DNA from: Amycolatopsis suaedae
Lineage (GTDB): Bacteria; Actinomycetota; Actinomycetes; Mycobacteriales; Pseudonocardiaceae
Assembly (NCBI RefSeq): GCF_004214935.1
Contig: NZ_SFCC01000004.1
Coordinates: 248,001 to 312,000, forward strand
Direction: 5' to 3'
DNA length: 64,000 nt
Shown: piece by piece, positions 48,257-57,258 of the stretch
Layout: every line of letters starts with the position of its first letter
How positions within the stretch are numbered: position 1 is the first letter of the stretch
Notes under the pieces: generated by a model
What the model was told of the DNA's origin: nothing
What the model saw: the letters and a program-made list of their open reading frames with translations, nothing else
Database searches by the model: none
Position numbers and translations under genes: made by a program

Positions 48257-49756
48257 TCAGTGCCCGTGACCGTGCGCCGCGAACTCCTCGTGCAGACGTT
48301 CCATGGCCGCGAACGACGCCGGCGCGGCCACCGTCGCCACACCCGGCCCGTTCGGGCTCGTCGCCGGCTTGCCCTTGCTGTGGATCCAGGTCGCGAACAC
48401 CTCGTCGAGCTGCTTGCCGGAGACCCGCTCGGCGTGCTCGGTGAACTCGGCGATCGTCGCGTGCGTGCCCTTCTTCCTCAGGTGCCAGCCACCGAGGATG
48501 GCGAAGAACGCCTTGTCACCAACGGCCTTGCGCAGGGCGTGCAGCGCCATCGCACCCCGCTCGTAGACGGCGGGGGCGAAGATGTTGCCCGGGTCGGACA
48601 CCACGACCTGCCAGAACGGATCCTCGGTCGGGTACTTCTGGTAGAAGGCCTGCGCCAGCTCGTCGGCCGTGCCCTTGCCCCGCTGTTCCGACCACAGCCA
48701 CTCGGCGTAGGTGGCGAAGCCCTCGTTCAGCCACATCTCGCGCCAGGTGGCGACGGAGACGGAGTCGCCGAACCACTGGTGGGCCACCTCGTGGGCGACG
48801 ACCCACGCCGGGTCCGGGTTGCTCCAGAAGCTGGTGCCGTAGACGGACCGGGTCTGGTTCTCGATGGCGTAGCCGAAGCCGCTGGTGGCGACCCCGCCCA
48901 GCTCGGAGAACGGGTACGGGCCGAACTTCGACGCCAGGAAGTCGGTCACCCGCGGCGTGGTCTCGATGTGCTGCTTGGCGATCGGGAGCTGGGCGCCGAG
49001 CGCGCGGTCGTAGGCGGTGACGAACGGCAGGCCGCGTGGCGAGGTCTGCTCGTGCACCTCGAAGTCGCCAAGGGCGATGAACGCCAGGTAGCTGGCCTGC
49101 GGCTGGCTGCTGAGCCAGCTCCAGGTGGTCCAGCCCGGCCGCTGCGGGTACCGCCCGAGCAGCTTGCCGTTGGACAGCGCCGACGTGCCGTCGGGCACCG
49201 CGACCGAGACGTTGTAGGTCGCCTTGTCGGAGGGGTGGTCGTTGGACGGGAACCACCACTCGGCCGCCCTCGGCTGGTTGACCGAGAGGCCGCCGGAGGG
49301 CGTCCGGGTCCACGCGGTGCGGCCGTCCACCTTCACCTGCGACGGGATGCCGCTGTAGGTGACGACGACCCGCATCCGGTCGCCGTCCGGGATCGGCCGC
49401 GCCGGAGTGACGATCACCTCGCTCGGGTCCTTGGCGTCGTTGACGAACGTCGCCGGATGACCGCCGACCGTCACCACGCTGACGTCCAGCCCGAAGTCGA
49501 GGTTGAACGAGGACAGCTCCTGCGTGGCCGTGGCATCGATGGTGGTGCTGCCGGACAGCCGGTCGGTCGCCGGATCGTAGGTCAGGTCGATCCAGTAGTG
49601 CGACACGTCGTAGCCGCCGTTTCCGGCCCCCGGGTAGTACGGGTCACCCACCCCGGGCGCTCCCGGTGCCGGTGCCGCGCTCGCCGACGTCGCCAGGAGC
49701 ACCGTCGCCATCCCCGCCGCGAGCGCGGTCGTGCCCGCACGCGTACTTCTGCGCAT
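48257..49756 (-). CDS. Secreted M1-family metallopeptidase, copy 2
   Basis: A zinc aminopeptidase of 499 residues, closely similar to copy 1 along its whole length (for example the shared GAPGVGDPYYPGAGNGGYDV after the signal peptide). Active site AHEVAHQWFGDS with NEGFATYAEWLWSE. The signal peptide is ATVLLATSASA. The C-terminus EEFAAHGHGH is a shorter histidine-rich tail. I chose ATG 49756 (MRRSTRAG); an upstream GTG would put 10 residues ahead of the signal peptide. A 71-bp gap separates it from menD upstream. Confidence 0.9.
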   Translation of the reverse strand: MRRSTRAGTTALAAGMATVLLATSASAAPAPGAPGVGDPYYPGAGNGGYDVSHYWIDLTYDPATDRLSGSTTIDATATQELSSFNLDFGLDVSVVTVGGHPATFVNDAKDPSEVIVTPARPIPDGDRMRVVVTYSGIPSQVKVDGRTAWTRTPSGGLSVNQPRAAEWWFPSNDHPSDKATYNVSVAVPDGTSALSNGKLLGRYPQRPGWTTWSWLSSQPQASYLAFIALGDFEVHEQTSPRGLPFVTAYDRALGAQLPIAKQHIETTPRVTDFLASKFGPYPFSELGGVATSGFGYAIENQTRSVYGTSFWSNPDPAWVVAHEVAHQWFGDSVSVATWREMWLNEGFATYAEWLWSEQRGKGTADELAQAFYQKYPTEDPFWQVVVSDPGNIFAPAVYERGAMALHALRKAVGDKAFFAILGGWHLRKKGTHATIAEFTEHAERVSGKQLDEVFATWIHSKGKPATSPNGPGVATVAAPASFAAMERLHEEFAAHGHGH

Positions 49757-49827
49757 GTTCGATATCCCCACAGTTCGCTGAGCCACATTGGCGTAACGAC
49801 GTTAACGCGGGGATCTTCAGTTTCGCT

Positions 49828-51495
49828 TCAGCCGACCGCGTCGGCGACCGCGTTCCGCAGCCGGGCGTGCAGCTCACGCCGGCCGGCGCGGTCCACCCGC
49901 ACCTCGACCACCCGCAGGCCGGGCGCGGGGCGCAGTGCCTCGCGGAACTCCGCGCGGGAGTGCGCACGCAGGTAGGGCACCTGGTAGCCGGCACACAGCG
50001 CGCCGAGGTCGGCGCCGTGCGGGGTGCCGAAGACGCGCTCGAAGCTGTCGCTGTGCTCGGGCGCGCCCTGTTCGAGCAACGAGAAGATGCCGCCGCCGTC
50101 GTCGTTGACCACCACGATGGTCAGGTCCGGCCTGGTCTCCGCGGGCCCGGTGAGCAGGCCGTTGACGTCGTGCAGGAACGTCAGGTCGCCCAGCAGCGCG
50201 TAGGAGTGCCCGCGGTGCACGGTCGCCGCGCCCAGTGCGGTGGACACCGTGCCGTCGATGCCCGCCACCCCGCGGTTGCGGTGCACCAGCACGTCCGGCC
50301 GGATCCGGCAGGCCAGCGCGACGTCCCTGGTCGGGTTGGACGAGCCGACCACCAGCAGCGAGTCCGGTGGCACGGCGTCGACCAGCTCGGCGGCCACCCG
50401 CAGGCCGGTCGGCCACGGCTCGGCGGCCAGCACGCCGTTGACGGCCGCGGTCGCCGCGGCGTCCGCCCGCTGCCACAGGGCCAGCCACTCGGGGTCGGCG
50501 GGTTTGGTGGGTTCGGCGAACCACTGGCCCACCTGGCGCACGTTGTGTGCGGGAGCGGGCCAGTCGGAGTCGGGCCGGACCAGCAGGACCTCGACGTCGG
50601 CGTCCGAGAGCAGGGCCTGGACCTGGCGGAACACGGTCGGCCTGCCCAGGCAGAGCACCTGCTCGGGCTTGTGCCGGTCGAGGAACTCTCGAACCCCCAG
50701 CAGCCAGGTACCCGAGCCGATCCCGGTCGCACCGGCCAGGCCCAGCCCGCCGGTTTCCGAGACGACCGGCCAGCCGTGCTGCTCGGCCCACTCGTTCGCG
50801 GCGTGCACGCCGGTGTCGCAGGCGATGACCAGCCCGTGCCGCGCCGACGGCACGACGAACGCGGGCAGGGCGCCGAAGTCGGGCAGCTCGGTCCAGCGCT
50901 CCCCGCCGGGGCGGCCCTCCAGCGACTCGAACCAGTCGCCGTCCTCGGCGTCGGGCACCAGCGGCTCGCGGAACGGGATGTTCAGGTGCACCGGCCCGCT
51001 GCGCCACTCGCCGTAGGCGGCGTTCCAGGCCCGGCAGATCTGGCTGCGCCAGTAGGAGTTCTGGCCACCCTTGCGTTCGGCGACGGCCAGCTCGTCGCTG
51101 TAGCGCACGGCCGTTCCGTAGATGCCCCGCTGGTCGACGACCTGGCTGGCACCCGCCGCACGCAGCTCCGGCGGCCGGTCGGCGGTGAGCACGATCAGCG
51201 GCACGCCGGCCCGGTCGGCCTCCAGCACGGCCGGGTGAAAGTTCGCCGACGCCGTCCCGGACGTGCACACCACGGCGACCGGACGGCCCGTTCGCGCGGC
51301 GATGCCGAGCGCGAGGAACGCGGCGCTGCGCTCGTCGATGCGGACGTGCAGGGTAAGCCTGCCCGCCGCGGCGGCGTGGTAGAGCGCGATCGACAGCGGG
51401 GCGTTGCGCGAGCCGGGGCAGAGCACGACGTGGGAGACGGTGTTGCGGACGAGTTCGTCCACGATGACCCTGGCCTGAGCGGTGGACGGATTCAC
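49828..51495 (-). CDS. menD: 2-succinyl-5-enolpyruvyl-6-hydroxy-3-cyclohexene-1-carboxylate synthase
   Basis: A thiamine-diphosphate enzyme of 555 residues catalysing the addition of a succinic semialdehyde-TPP adduct to isochorismate, the first committed step of menaquinone synthesis. Seen: VIVDELVRNTVSHVVLCPGSRNAPLSIAL at the N-terminus, ERSAAFLALGIAARTGRPVAVVCTSGTASANF, and LLGDLTFLHDVNGLL with VVNDDGGGIFSLLEQG for cofactor binding. The GTG start has AGGAGGG upstream. It runs divergently from menB across only 69 bp. Confidence 0.95.
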   Translation of the reverse strand: MNPSTAQARVIVDELVRNTVSHVVLCPGSRNAPLSIALYHAAAAGRLTLHVRIDERSAAFLALGIAARTGRPVAVVCTSGTASANFHPAVLEADRAGVPLIVLTADRPPELRAAGASQVVDQRGIYGTAVRYSDELAVAERKGGQNSYWRSQICRAWNAAYGEWRSGPVHLNIPFREPLVPDAEDGDWFESLEGRPGGERWTELPDFGALPAFVVPSARHGLVIACDTGVHAANEWAEQHGWPVVSETGGLGLAGATGIGSGTWLLGVREFLDRHKPEQVLCLGRPTVFRQVQALLSDADVEVLLVRPDSDWPAPAHNVRQVGQWFAEPTKPADPEWLALWQRADAAATAAVNGVLAAEPWPTGLRVAAELVDAVPPDSLLVVGSSNPTRDVALACRIRPDVLVHRNRGVAGIDGTVSTALGAATVHRGHSYALLGDLTFLHDVNGLLTGPAETRPDLTIVVVNDDGGGIFSLLEQGAPEHSDSFERVFGTPHGADLGALCAGYQVPYLRAHSRAEFREALRPAPGLRVVEVRVDRAGRRELHARLRNAVADAVG

Positions 51496-51551
51496 CAGGC
51501 GTCCCTCCTGGGCGCGCGGGGTCGGCCATCCTTACTCAAACGCACACGTCC

Positions 51552-51564
51552 TATTCTCGCAAAC
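51552..51564 (+). promoter_or_regulatory. Candidate -10 element for leaderless menB transcript
   Basis: TATTCT at 51552-51557 lies 7 bp before the menB GTG, and no ribosome-binding site is present. That spacing fits transcription starting at the start codon. Confidence 0.4.
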
Positions 51565-52488
51565 GTGGATGACTCGCAGGTTTCCGAGCTGTTCGACCCG
51601 GCCGCGTGGACCACGGTCGAAGGCTTCGACTTCACCGACATCACCTACCACCGCTCGGCTGAGGTCCGCTCGGGCAAGCGGGTCGCCCGGGTCGCGTTCG
51701 ACCGGCCGGACGTACGCAACGCGTTCCGGCCGCACACCGTGGACGAGCTGTACCGCGCACTCGACCACGCCAGGATGAGCTCCGACGTCGGCTGTGTCCT
51801 GCTCACCGGGAACGGACCGTCGCCGCGCGACGGCGGCTGGGCGTTCTGTTCCGGTGGTGACCAGCGTATTCGCGGCCGGGCCGGCTATCAGTACGCGAGC
51901 GGGGAGACGTCGGACACCATCGACCCCGCGCGTGCGGGCAGGCTGCACATCCTGGAGGTGCAGCGGCTCATCCGGTTCATGCCGAAAGTCGTGGTCGCGG
52001 TGGTTCCCGGCTGGGCGGCAGGCGGCGGGCACTCGCTGCACGTGGTGTGCGATCTCACGCTCGCCTCGGCCGAGCACGCGCGGTTCAAGCAGACCGACGC
52101 CGACGTCGGCTCGTTCGACGGCGGGTACGGCTCGGCCTACCTGGCCCGCCAGGTCGGGCAGAAGTTCGCGCGGGAGATCTTCTTCCTCGGCCGGTCCTAC
52201 ACCGCGGAGCAGATGCACGCGATGGGCGCGGTCAACGAGGTCGTTCCGCACGCCGACCTGGAGCGGGTCGCGCTGGAGTGTGCGTGGGAGATCAACGGCA
52301 AGTCGCCGACGGCGCAGCGCATGCTGAAGTACGCGTTCAACCTGATCGACGACGGCCTGGTCGGCCAGCAGCTGTTCGCCGGTGAGACCACCCGGCTGGC
52401 CTACATGCAGGACGAGGCCGTCGAGGGCAGGGACTCGTTCCTGGAGAAGCGGGCGCCGGACTGGTCGGCGTTCCCGTACTACTACTGA
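51565..52488 (+). CDS. menB: 1,4-dihydroxy-2-naphthoyl-CoA synthase
   Basis: A crotonase-fold enzyme of 307 residues that closes the second ring of naphthoquinone from o-succinylbenzoyl-CoA. Conserved: ARVAFDRPDVRNAFRPHTVDELY, WAFCSGGDQRIRGRAGYQY (oxyanion and catalytic loop), VVPGWAAGGGHSLHVVCDLTLAS, DVGSFDGGYGSAYLARQVGQKFAREIFF. Actinobacterial MenB is this long. The stop overlaps the menE ATG (TGATG), so MenB and MenE are co-translated. Confidence 0.94.
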   Translation: MDDSQVSELFDPAAWTTVEGFDFTDITYHRSAEVRSGKRVARVAFDRPDVRNAFRPHTVDELYRALDHARMSSDVGCVLLTGNGPSPRDGGWAFCSGGDQRIRGRAGYQYASGETSDTIDPARAGRLHILEVQRLIRFMPKVVVAVVPGWAAGGGHSLHVVCDLTLASAEHARFKQTDADVGSFDGGYGSAYLARQVGQKFAREIFFLGRSYTAEQMHAMGAVNEVVPHADLERVALECAWEINGKSPTAQRMLKYAFNLIDDGLVGQQLFAGETTRLAYMQDEAVEGRDSFLEKRAPDWSAFPYYY

Positions 52489-53597
52489 TGCGGGTACTGG
52501 AGATGGACGGCGGGCCGGAGGCGGTCCGCTCGCTGACGAGTGCGCTGGCAGCCGCGCTGGAGGGCGGACCGGCAGTGCTGCCCTCCAGTTCGGGGGCAAT
52601 AACCACCGCCATGGCGCCCGAGCGGCCCGTCGAGCCGGGCACGGCCGTCGTCATCGCCACCTCCGGCTCGACCGGGGAACCGAAGGGCGTGCTGCTGTCG
52701 GCGGCCGCGCTGCGAGCGTCCGCCGAGGCGACGCACGCGCGGCTGGGGGGTCCGGGCCGGTGGCTGCTCGCCACCCCGGCCCAGTACGTCGGCGGCCTGC
52801 AGGTGCTGGTCCGCTCGCTGGTGGCAGGCACCGAGCCCGAGGTGCTCGACCTGTCGAAGGGCTTCTCCCCCGAGGCGTTCGCGGCCGCGGTGCGGGGCAT
52901 GGGCGAGGGACCCCGCTACTCGGCGCTGGTGCCGACCCAGCTGACCCGGCTGGTGGAGGCACGGGTCGACCTGTCCGGGCTGGACGCCATCGTGCTCGGC
53001 GGGGCCGCGCTCGACCCGCTGCTGCGCGAGCGGGCCGTTCGCGCGGGTACCCGGGTGATCTCGGCCTACGGCATGAGCGAGACCGCGAGCGGCTGCGTCT
53101 ACGACGGCGTCCCGCTGGACGGCGTGCGGGTCCGGCTCGGTGACGGTGACCGGGTGGAGATCGCCGGGCCGACGCTGGCCCACGGCTACCGGCTGCGGCC
53201 GGACCTGACCGCCGAGGCGTTCGCGGGCGGCTGGTTCCGCACCACCGACGTCGGCAGGCTGCGGGACGGGCGGCTGGAGGTTCTCGGGCGGGCCGACGAC
53301 GTCATCAACACCGGCGGAGTGAAGGTCGCGCCCGCGCTGGTCGAGCGGGCACTGACCGGTCATCCGGCGGTACGGGCGGCCTGCGTCGTCGGGCTGCCGG
53401 ACGCCGAGTGGGGGCAGCGGGTCGAGGCGGTGCTGGTCGCCGACGATCCGCTGCCGGTCGACGAGCTGCGTGCCTTGGTGCGGCAGGCCGCCGGTGCGCC
53501 GGCCGTGCCGAAGCGGTTCCTCGCCGTGCCCGCGCTGCCGCTGCGCGGGCCGGGGAAGGTGGACCGGTCGGCCGTTACAGCCCTGCTGACCGATTGA
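52488..53597 (+). CDS. menE: o-Succinylbenzoate-CoA ligase
   Basis: An acyl-CoA synthetase of 369 residues that activates o-succinylbenzoate with ATP and CoA for MenB. ANL motifs: VVIATSGSTGEPKGVLLSA (P-loop), ISAYGMSETASGCVYDG, GWFRTTDVGRLRDGRLEVLGRADDVINTGGVKV and the C-terminal lysine in RGPGKVDRSA. It is short compared with other ligases because the N-terminal subdomain is reduced, as in other actinobacterial MenE. It follows menB with an overlapping start. Confidence 0.93.
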   Translation: MRVLEMDGGPEAVRSLTSALAAALEGGPAVLPSSSGAITTAMAPERPVEPGTAVVIATSGSTGEPKGVLLSAAALRASAEATHARLGGPGRWLLATPAQYVGGLQVLVRSLVAGTEPEVLDLSKGFSPEAFAAAVRGMGEGPRYSALVPTQLTRLVEARVDLSGLDAIVLGGAALDPLLRERAVRAGTRVISAYGMSETASGCVYDGVPLDGVRVRLGDGDRVEIAGPTLAHGYRLRPDLTAEAFAGGWFRTTDVGRLRDGRLEVLGRADDVINTGGVKVAPALVERALTGHPAVRAACVVGLPDAEWGQRVEAVLVADDPLPVDELRALVRQAAGAPAVPKRFLAVPALPLRGPGKVDRSAVTALLTD

Positions 53598-54236
53598 CGT
53601 CGCAACGGCGCAAAGCTCGTGACGGCCTCTGCCGTGAAGGGGGCCCTCACGGCATCAGACGCCACCACATCCGCCCTCACGCCGAAACACCCACCCCACC
53701 AGTCCCAGCCGCCACCACGAACGAGACAACCCGCCAAGCCTCGAAGCACGTGAAGGCCACCTTCACTACGTGAGACGTCAGGATCCCGGCAAAGTCCGGG
53801 TGCTGTGTGCCCCCAATGTGGCATTGGGGGAGTTCAAGTTCCCCAATGCCACATTGGGGAACTTTGCTGGATCTCTTTCGTGGTGACGGCTGCGTCTGTT
53901 GGGCGGATGTGACTGGTGAGGCCGCGACCCCAGGACGGGGTGTTCGTGAAGGCCACCTTCCGTGGCAAGCATGCCGTGAAGGGGGCCCTCACGGCATGAG
54001 ACGCCGTGAGTGCGGCCTTCACGGCATCGAGGCCACCACACCAGCCCCACCAGTCACACCCGTAAGGCAGCGCCTGACAACCGACTTCGCCGCGGCCGTG
54101 ACGTCAGACGTAATGAAGGTGGCCTTCACGTGCCTTGCCGGGCACGCGCACCGGCCGGGATCGGGTAACACTTTCGGTCGAGGTGCCCGGCCAGGCTCGT
54201 TGACGGGCGCCGTCTGCCGGTTTTGGGTGGTTTCCC
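53598..54236. repeat. Gene-free repeat cluster 2 between menE and a secreted-protein gene
   Basis: This 639-bp gap holds no gene. At least eight short palindromes lie in it: GCCGTGA-type hairpins at 53631-53653, 53970-53998 and 54003-54025; TGAAGG-type at 53751-53765, 53946-53961 and 54114-54128; CCCGGCAAAGTCCGGG at 53785-53800; and paired CCCCAATG-type at 53811-53829 and 53841-53859. GTGAGACGT-like or CAGACG linkers separate several of them. Short ORFs here translate the palindromes and are not genes. Confidence 0.85.
53811..53859. repeat. Inverted pair of CCCCAATG palindromes
   Basis: CCCCAATG-TGG-CATTGGGG (53811-53829) and CCCCAATG-CCA-CATTGGGG (53841-53859) are each perfect palindromes with 8-bp arms. 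They are exact reverse complements of each other, separated by 11 bp. Loop bases TGG/CCA are the same as in the TGAAGG family. Confidence 0.85.
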
Positions 54237-55271
54237 GTGATCGGTAGATGCCTCGCTGTTGTCGTTCTCGTCGCCGGCTTCCTCACCGCCCCGGGCATAC
54301 CGGCCTGGTCCGCTCCCGCTGATCCCACCCTCACCGTGCACGACCTGCCCGTTCGCGAGTTCGGCACCGTGGTCGACACGGTCACCGTCAGCGGCGGCGG
54401 CGAGGTGGACGTTCGTGGCCGCACCGCGGACGGTCAGTGGACCGAGTGGGTCCCGGCGGCGCCGGAGGCCGTCCTGCCTGCCCGTTCGGTCGCCGTGCAG
54501 GCGCGAGTGGTCCGGCCACGTGCCGGGGAGCCACGAGTGGACGTGCACGCGCGGTTCACCGGGCGAGCGGGCCGGATCGACAGCGACCTGGCCACCTATC
54601 GCGTGTTCGCCACCAGGGAGGGCCTGGTGGGCGGCAAGACCGCGAACGGGCACATCATCACCCAGCGGGACCATTTCGTGGCGCTGCCGTCGCGACGCGG
54701 CCTGTCCGCCCGCGCGGGCGGCGACTACACGGTGCGGGTGTGCACCACCGACGGCGCGCGGTGCGAGTGGGCACCGGTGTGGGACGTCGGGCCGTGGAAC
54801 ACCAAGGACGACTACTGGAACCTCGGCCGCGCGTCCTGGCCCGACCTGCCCAGGGGTATGCCGCAGGCACAGGCCGCCTACCAGAAGGGCCACAACGGCG
54901 GGAAGGACCAGTTCGGCCGCAAGGTCGCCAACCCGGCCGGGATCGACCTCGCCGACGGCACGTTCTGGGACGGGCTGAAGCTGAAGACGAACGCGTGGGT
55001 GGACGTCACCTACGAGTGGACCGGTCAGTGGCGTGGCGGGACCGTGATGACCGTTGCCGGTGATCACCTGAACGTGCGGGACGGCACGAACAGCGCCGCC
55101 AGGCAGGTCGGGATCGCCGCCCGGCACGCCCGGATCCCGGTGGAATGCGCCGAGGCGGGCGAGCTGGTCGACGGCACCCAGGGCAGCACCGACCAGTGGC
55201 TGCGGCTGACGCCCGGCCGGTACGTCTCGGCGGCCTACGTCCGGACCGAGCAGACGCCCGCACCCTGCTGA
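54237..55271 (+). CDS. Secreted protein with possible SH3-like C-terminal domain
   Basis: A 344-residue exported protein of unknown function. A signal peptide (LAVVVLVAGFLTAPGIPAWSA) ends near residue 26. Residues about 28-120 form a beta-rich domain (VREFGTVVDTVTVSGGGEVDVRGRTADGQW), the middle holds a Trp/Cys-rich region (CTTDGARCEWAPVWDVGPWNTKDDYWN), and the end (about 275-344) looks SH3-like (TVAGDHLNVRDGTNSAARQVG). This suggests binding to, or cutting of, cell wall. Starts at GTG 54237 directly after repeat cluster 2; menA follows 33 bp later. Confidence 0.65.
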   Translation: MIGRCLAVVVLVAGFLTAPGIPAWSAPADPTLTVHDLPVREFGTVVDTVTVSGGGEVDVRGRTADGQWTEWVPAAPEAVLPARSVAVQARVVRPRAGEPRVDVHARFTGRAGRIDSDLATYRVFATREGLVGGKTANGHIITQRDHFVALPSRRGLSARAGGDYTVRVCTTDGARCEWAPVWDVGPWNTKDDYWNLGRASWPDLPRGMPQAQAAYQKGHNGGKDQFGRKVANPAGIDLADGTFWDGLKLKTNAWVDVTYEWTGQWRGGTVMTVAGDHLNVRDGTNSAARQVGIAARHARIPVECAEAGELVDGTQGSTDQWLRLTPGRYVSAAYVRTEQTPAPC

Positions 55272-55304
55272 TCTCCCCCGATCGGGGCAGGTGAGAATGG
55301 CCGT

Positions 55305-56177
55305 ATGGCGGCTGTGAGTGAGTGGGTCGAGGGGGCGCGCCCGCGGACGCTGCCCAATGCCATCGCGCCGGTGGTGGCCGGGGTCGGAGCGGCGGTGGCG
55401 CTGGACGCCTTCTCCTGGTGGCAGTCGCTGCTGGCGCTGGCCGTCTCGCTGGCGCTGATCATCGGCGTGAACTACGCCAACGACTACTCCGACGGCGTGC
55501 GCGGCACCGACGACAACCGCGTCGGTCCGCTACGACTGGTCGGCTCGGGTACGGCGTCGCCGCGAGCGGTCCTCTCGGCCGCGCTGGTGTCGCTGGGCCT
55601 GGCCGGGGTGCTCGGGCTGCTGCTGGTGGCCGTGACCGGGCGCTGGTGGCTGCTGGCGATGGGTGCGCTGTGCCTGGCCGGTGCGTGGTTCTACACCGGC
55701 GGGCGGCGGCCGTACGGCTACCACGGCTTCGGCGAGGTGGCCGTGTTCCTGTTCTTCGGCCTGGCCGGGGTGCTCGGGACGGTGTACGTGCAGGCCGGGA
55801 CGCTGAGCTGGACGGCGGCCGGGTGCGCGGTGGCGGTCGGCTGCCTGTCGACAGCGGTGCTGACCGCGAACAACCTGCGGGACATCCCGACCGACACCGC
55901 GTCCGGCAAGCGCACGCTGGCCGTGCGGCTGGGCGACACCGGCACCCGGCGGCTCTACCTGGTGCTGGTGACCGTGCCGTACCTGGTGAGCTTCGCGCTG
56001 GGCATCGGCAACCCGGCGCTGGTGCTGGCGGTGATCTCCAGCGCGCTGCTGATCCGCCCGGTGCGGGTGATGCTCTCCGACGCCACCGGCCCGGCGCTGA
56101 TCCCGGTCCTGAAGGACACCGGCCTGGCCATGCTCGCCTGGGCGGCCCTCACCACGCTGGCCCTGTCGGTCACCTGA
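55305..56177 (+). CDS. menA: 1,4-dihydroxy-2-naphthoate polyprenyltransferase
   Basis: A UbiA-family membrane enzyme of 290 residues with about nine helices that attaches the polyprenyl tail to the naphthoate ring. The two aspartate-rich motifs are NYANDYSDGVRGTDDNR (about residues 57-73) and NNLRDIPTDTASGKRTLAVRLG (about 186-207). N-terminus EGARPRTLPNAIAPVVAG is characteristic of MenA. It uses the product of MenB/thioesterase and the prenyl donor from the synthase near 15 kb; MenG and MenJ act afterwards. Confidence 0.95.
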   Translation: MAAVSEWVEGARPRTLPNAIAPVVAGVGAAVALDAFSWWQSLLALAVSLALIIGVNYANDYSDGVRGTDDNRVGPLRLVGSGTASPRAVLSAALVSLGLAGVLGLLLVAVTGRWWLLAMGALCLAGAWFYTGGRRPYGYHGFGEVAVFLFFGLAGVLGTVYVQAGTLSWTAAGCAVAVGCLSTAVLTANNLRDIPTDTASGKRTLAVRLGDTGTRRLYLVLVTVPYLVSFALGIGNPALVLAVISSALLIRPVRVMLSDATGPALIPVLKDTGLAMLAWAALTTLALSVT

Positions 56178-56181
56178 CCCG

Positions 56182-57258
56182 CTACGGAACGGGCGGCGGG
56201 GCGAACTTGCCGGTCGCCAGGAAGTCGCGGATGGCCGCCGTGTGCGGGGCCAGGTCGAGGGACTGCTCCGCCACCCAGGCGTCGTCGTAGTAGGTGTGGG
56301 CGTAGCGGTCGCCGCCGTCGCACAGCAACGTCACCACGCTGCCCGCCTGCCCCTCGGCGACCATCCGGGAGATGATCTGGAACGCCGCGTACAGGTTGGT
56401 CCCGGTCGACCCGCCCGCCCAGTGCCCGGTGTGCTCCCGCAGCAGCCGGATCGCCGCGATGGACCCGGCGTCGGGCACCTGGAACATCTCGTCGATCACA
56501 CTCGGCACGAACGACGGCTCCACCCTCGGCCTGCCGATGCCCTCGATCCGCGACGGCTTGCCGGTCGTGTGGTCCAGCCGCCTGGTCTGCCAGGCGCCGT
56601 AGAACGCCGAGTTCTCCGGGTCGGCGACGGCGATCTTCGTCGTGTGCCGCCGGTAGCGGACGTAGCGGCCGAACGTCGCGCTCGTCCCGCCCGTGCCGGC
56701 GCCCACCACGATCCACGCGGGCACCGGGTGCCGCTCGGCCCGCAGTTGGGCGAACACCGACTCGGCGATGTTGTTGTTGCCCCGCCAGTCGGTGGCCCGC
56801 TCGGCATAGGTGAACTGGTCGAGGTAGTGGCCGTTGCACTCGGCGGCCAGCCGCTCGGCCTCCGGATACATGTCCGACGGCACGTCCACGAAGTGACACT
56901 CGCCGCCGTAGAACTCGATCAGCGCGATCTTCTCCGGGCTGGTCCTGCGCGGCACCACGGTGACGAACCGCAGCCCCAGCATCCGCGCGAAGTACGCCTC
57001 GGACACCGCCGTCGACCCGCTGGACGCCTCGATCAGCACCGTTTCCGGCCCGATCTGCCCGTTGACCAGGCCGTACAGCAGCAGCGAACGGGCCAGCCGG
57101 TGCTTCAAAGACCCGGTCGGGTGAACAGACTCGTCTTTCAGGTAAAGATCCACGCCCCATTCCGGCGGCAGGGGAAACACGTGCAGGTGAGTGTCCGCGC
57201 TGCGGTTGGCGTCGGCCTCGATGATCCGGACGGCCTCGCGCACCCAGGCGCGGTTCAT
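56182..57258 (-). CDS. Cds1-like PLP-dependent cysteine desulfhydrase
   Basis: A fold-type II PLP enzyme of 358 residues related to cysteine synthases. The Schiff-base lysine is in [15 protein letters not shown] and the phosphate loop is [33 protein letters not shown] and [19 protein letters not shown] complete the pattern. It resembles M. tuberculosis Cds1 (Rv3684), which releases sulfide from cysteine and feeds respiration. Start ATG 57258, overlapping the stop of the small gene upstream by 4 bp. A true cysteine synthase role is the alternative. Confidence 0.8.
   Translation of the reverse strand: MNRAWVREAVRIIEADANRSADTHLHVFPLPPEWGVDLYLKDESVHPTGSLKHRLARSLLLYGLVNGQIGPETVLIEASSGSTAVSEAYFARMLGLRFVTVVPRRTSPEKIALIEFYGGECHFVDVPSDMYPEAERLAAECNGHYLDQFTYAERATDWRGNNNIAESVFAQLRAERHPVPAWIVVGAGTGGTSATFGRYVRYRRHTTKIAVADPENSAFYGAWQTRRLDHTTGKPSRIEGIGRPRVEPSFVPSVIDEMFQVPDAGSIAAIRLLREHTGHWAGGSTGTNLYAAFQIISRMVAEGQAGSVVTLLCDGGDRYAHTYYDDAWVAEQSLDLAPHTAAIRDFLATGKFAPPPVP

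Noticed and set aside
53598-54236. CRISPR-like array of short repeats
   Set aside because: Units are palindromes of several different families with irregular spacing and no constant repeat plus unique spacer pattern; no cas genes are nearby.
53778-54247. Short ORFs on both strands in repeat cluster 2 (for example 53778-54050 and 53807-54247)
   Set aside because: They repeat KATFTT/KVAFTC-like translated palindromes and have no independent coding evidence.
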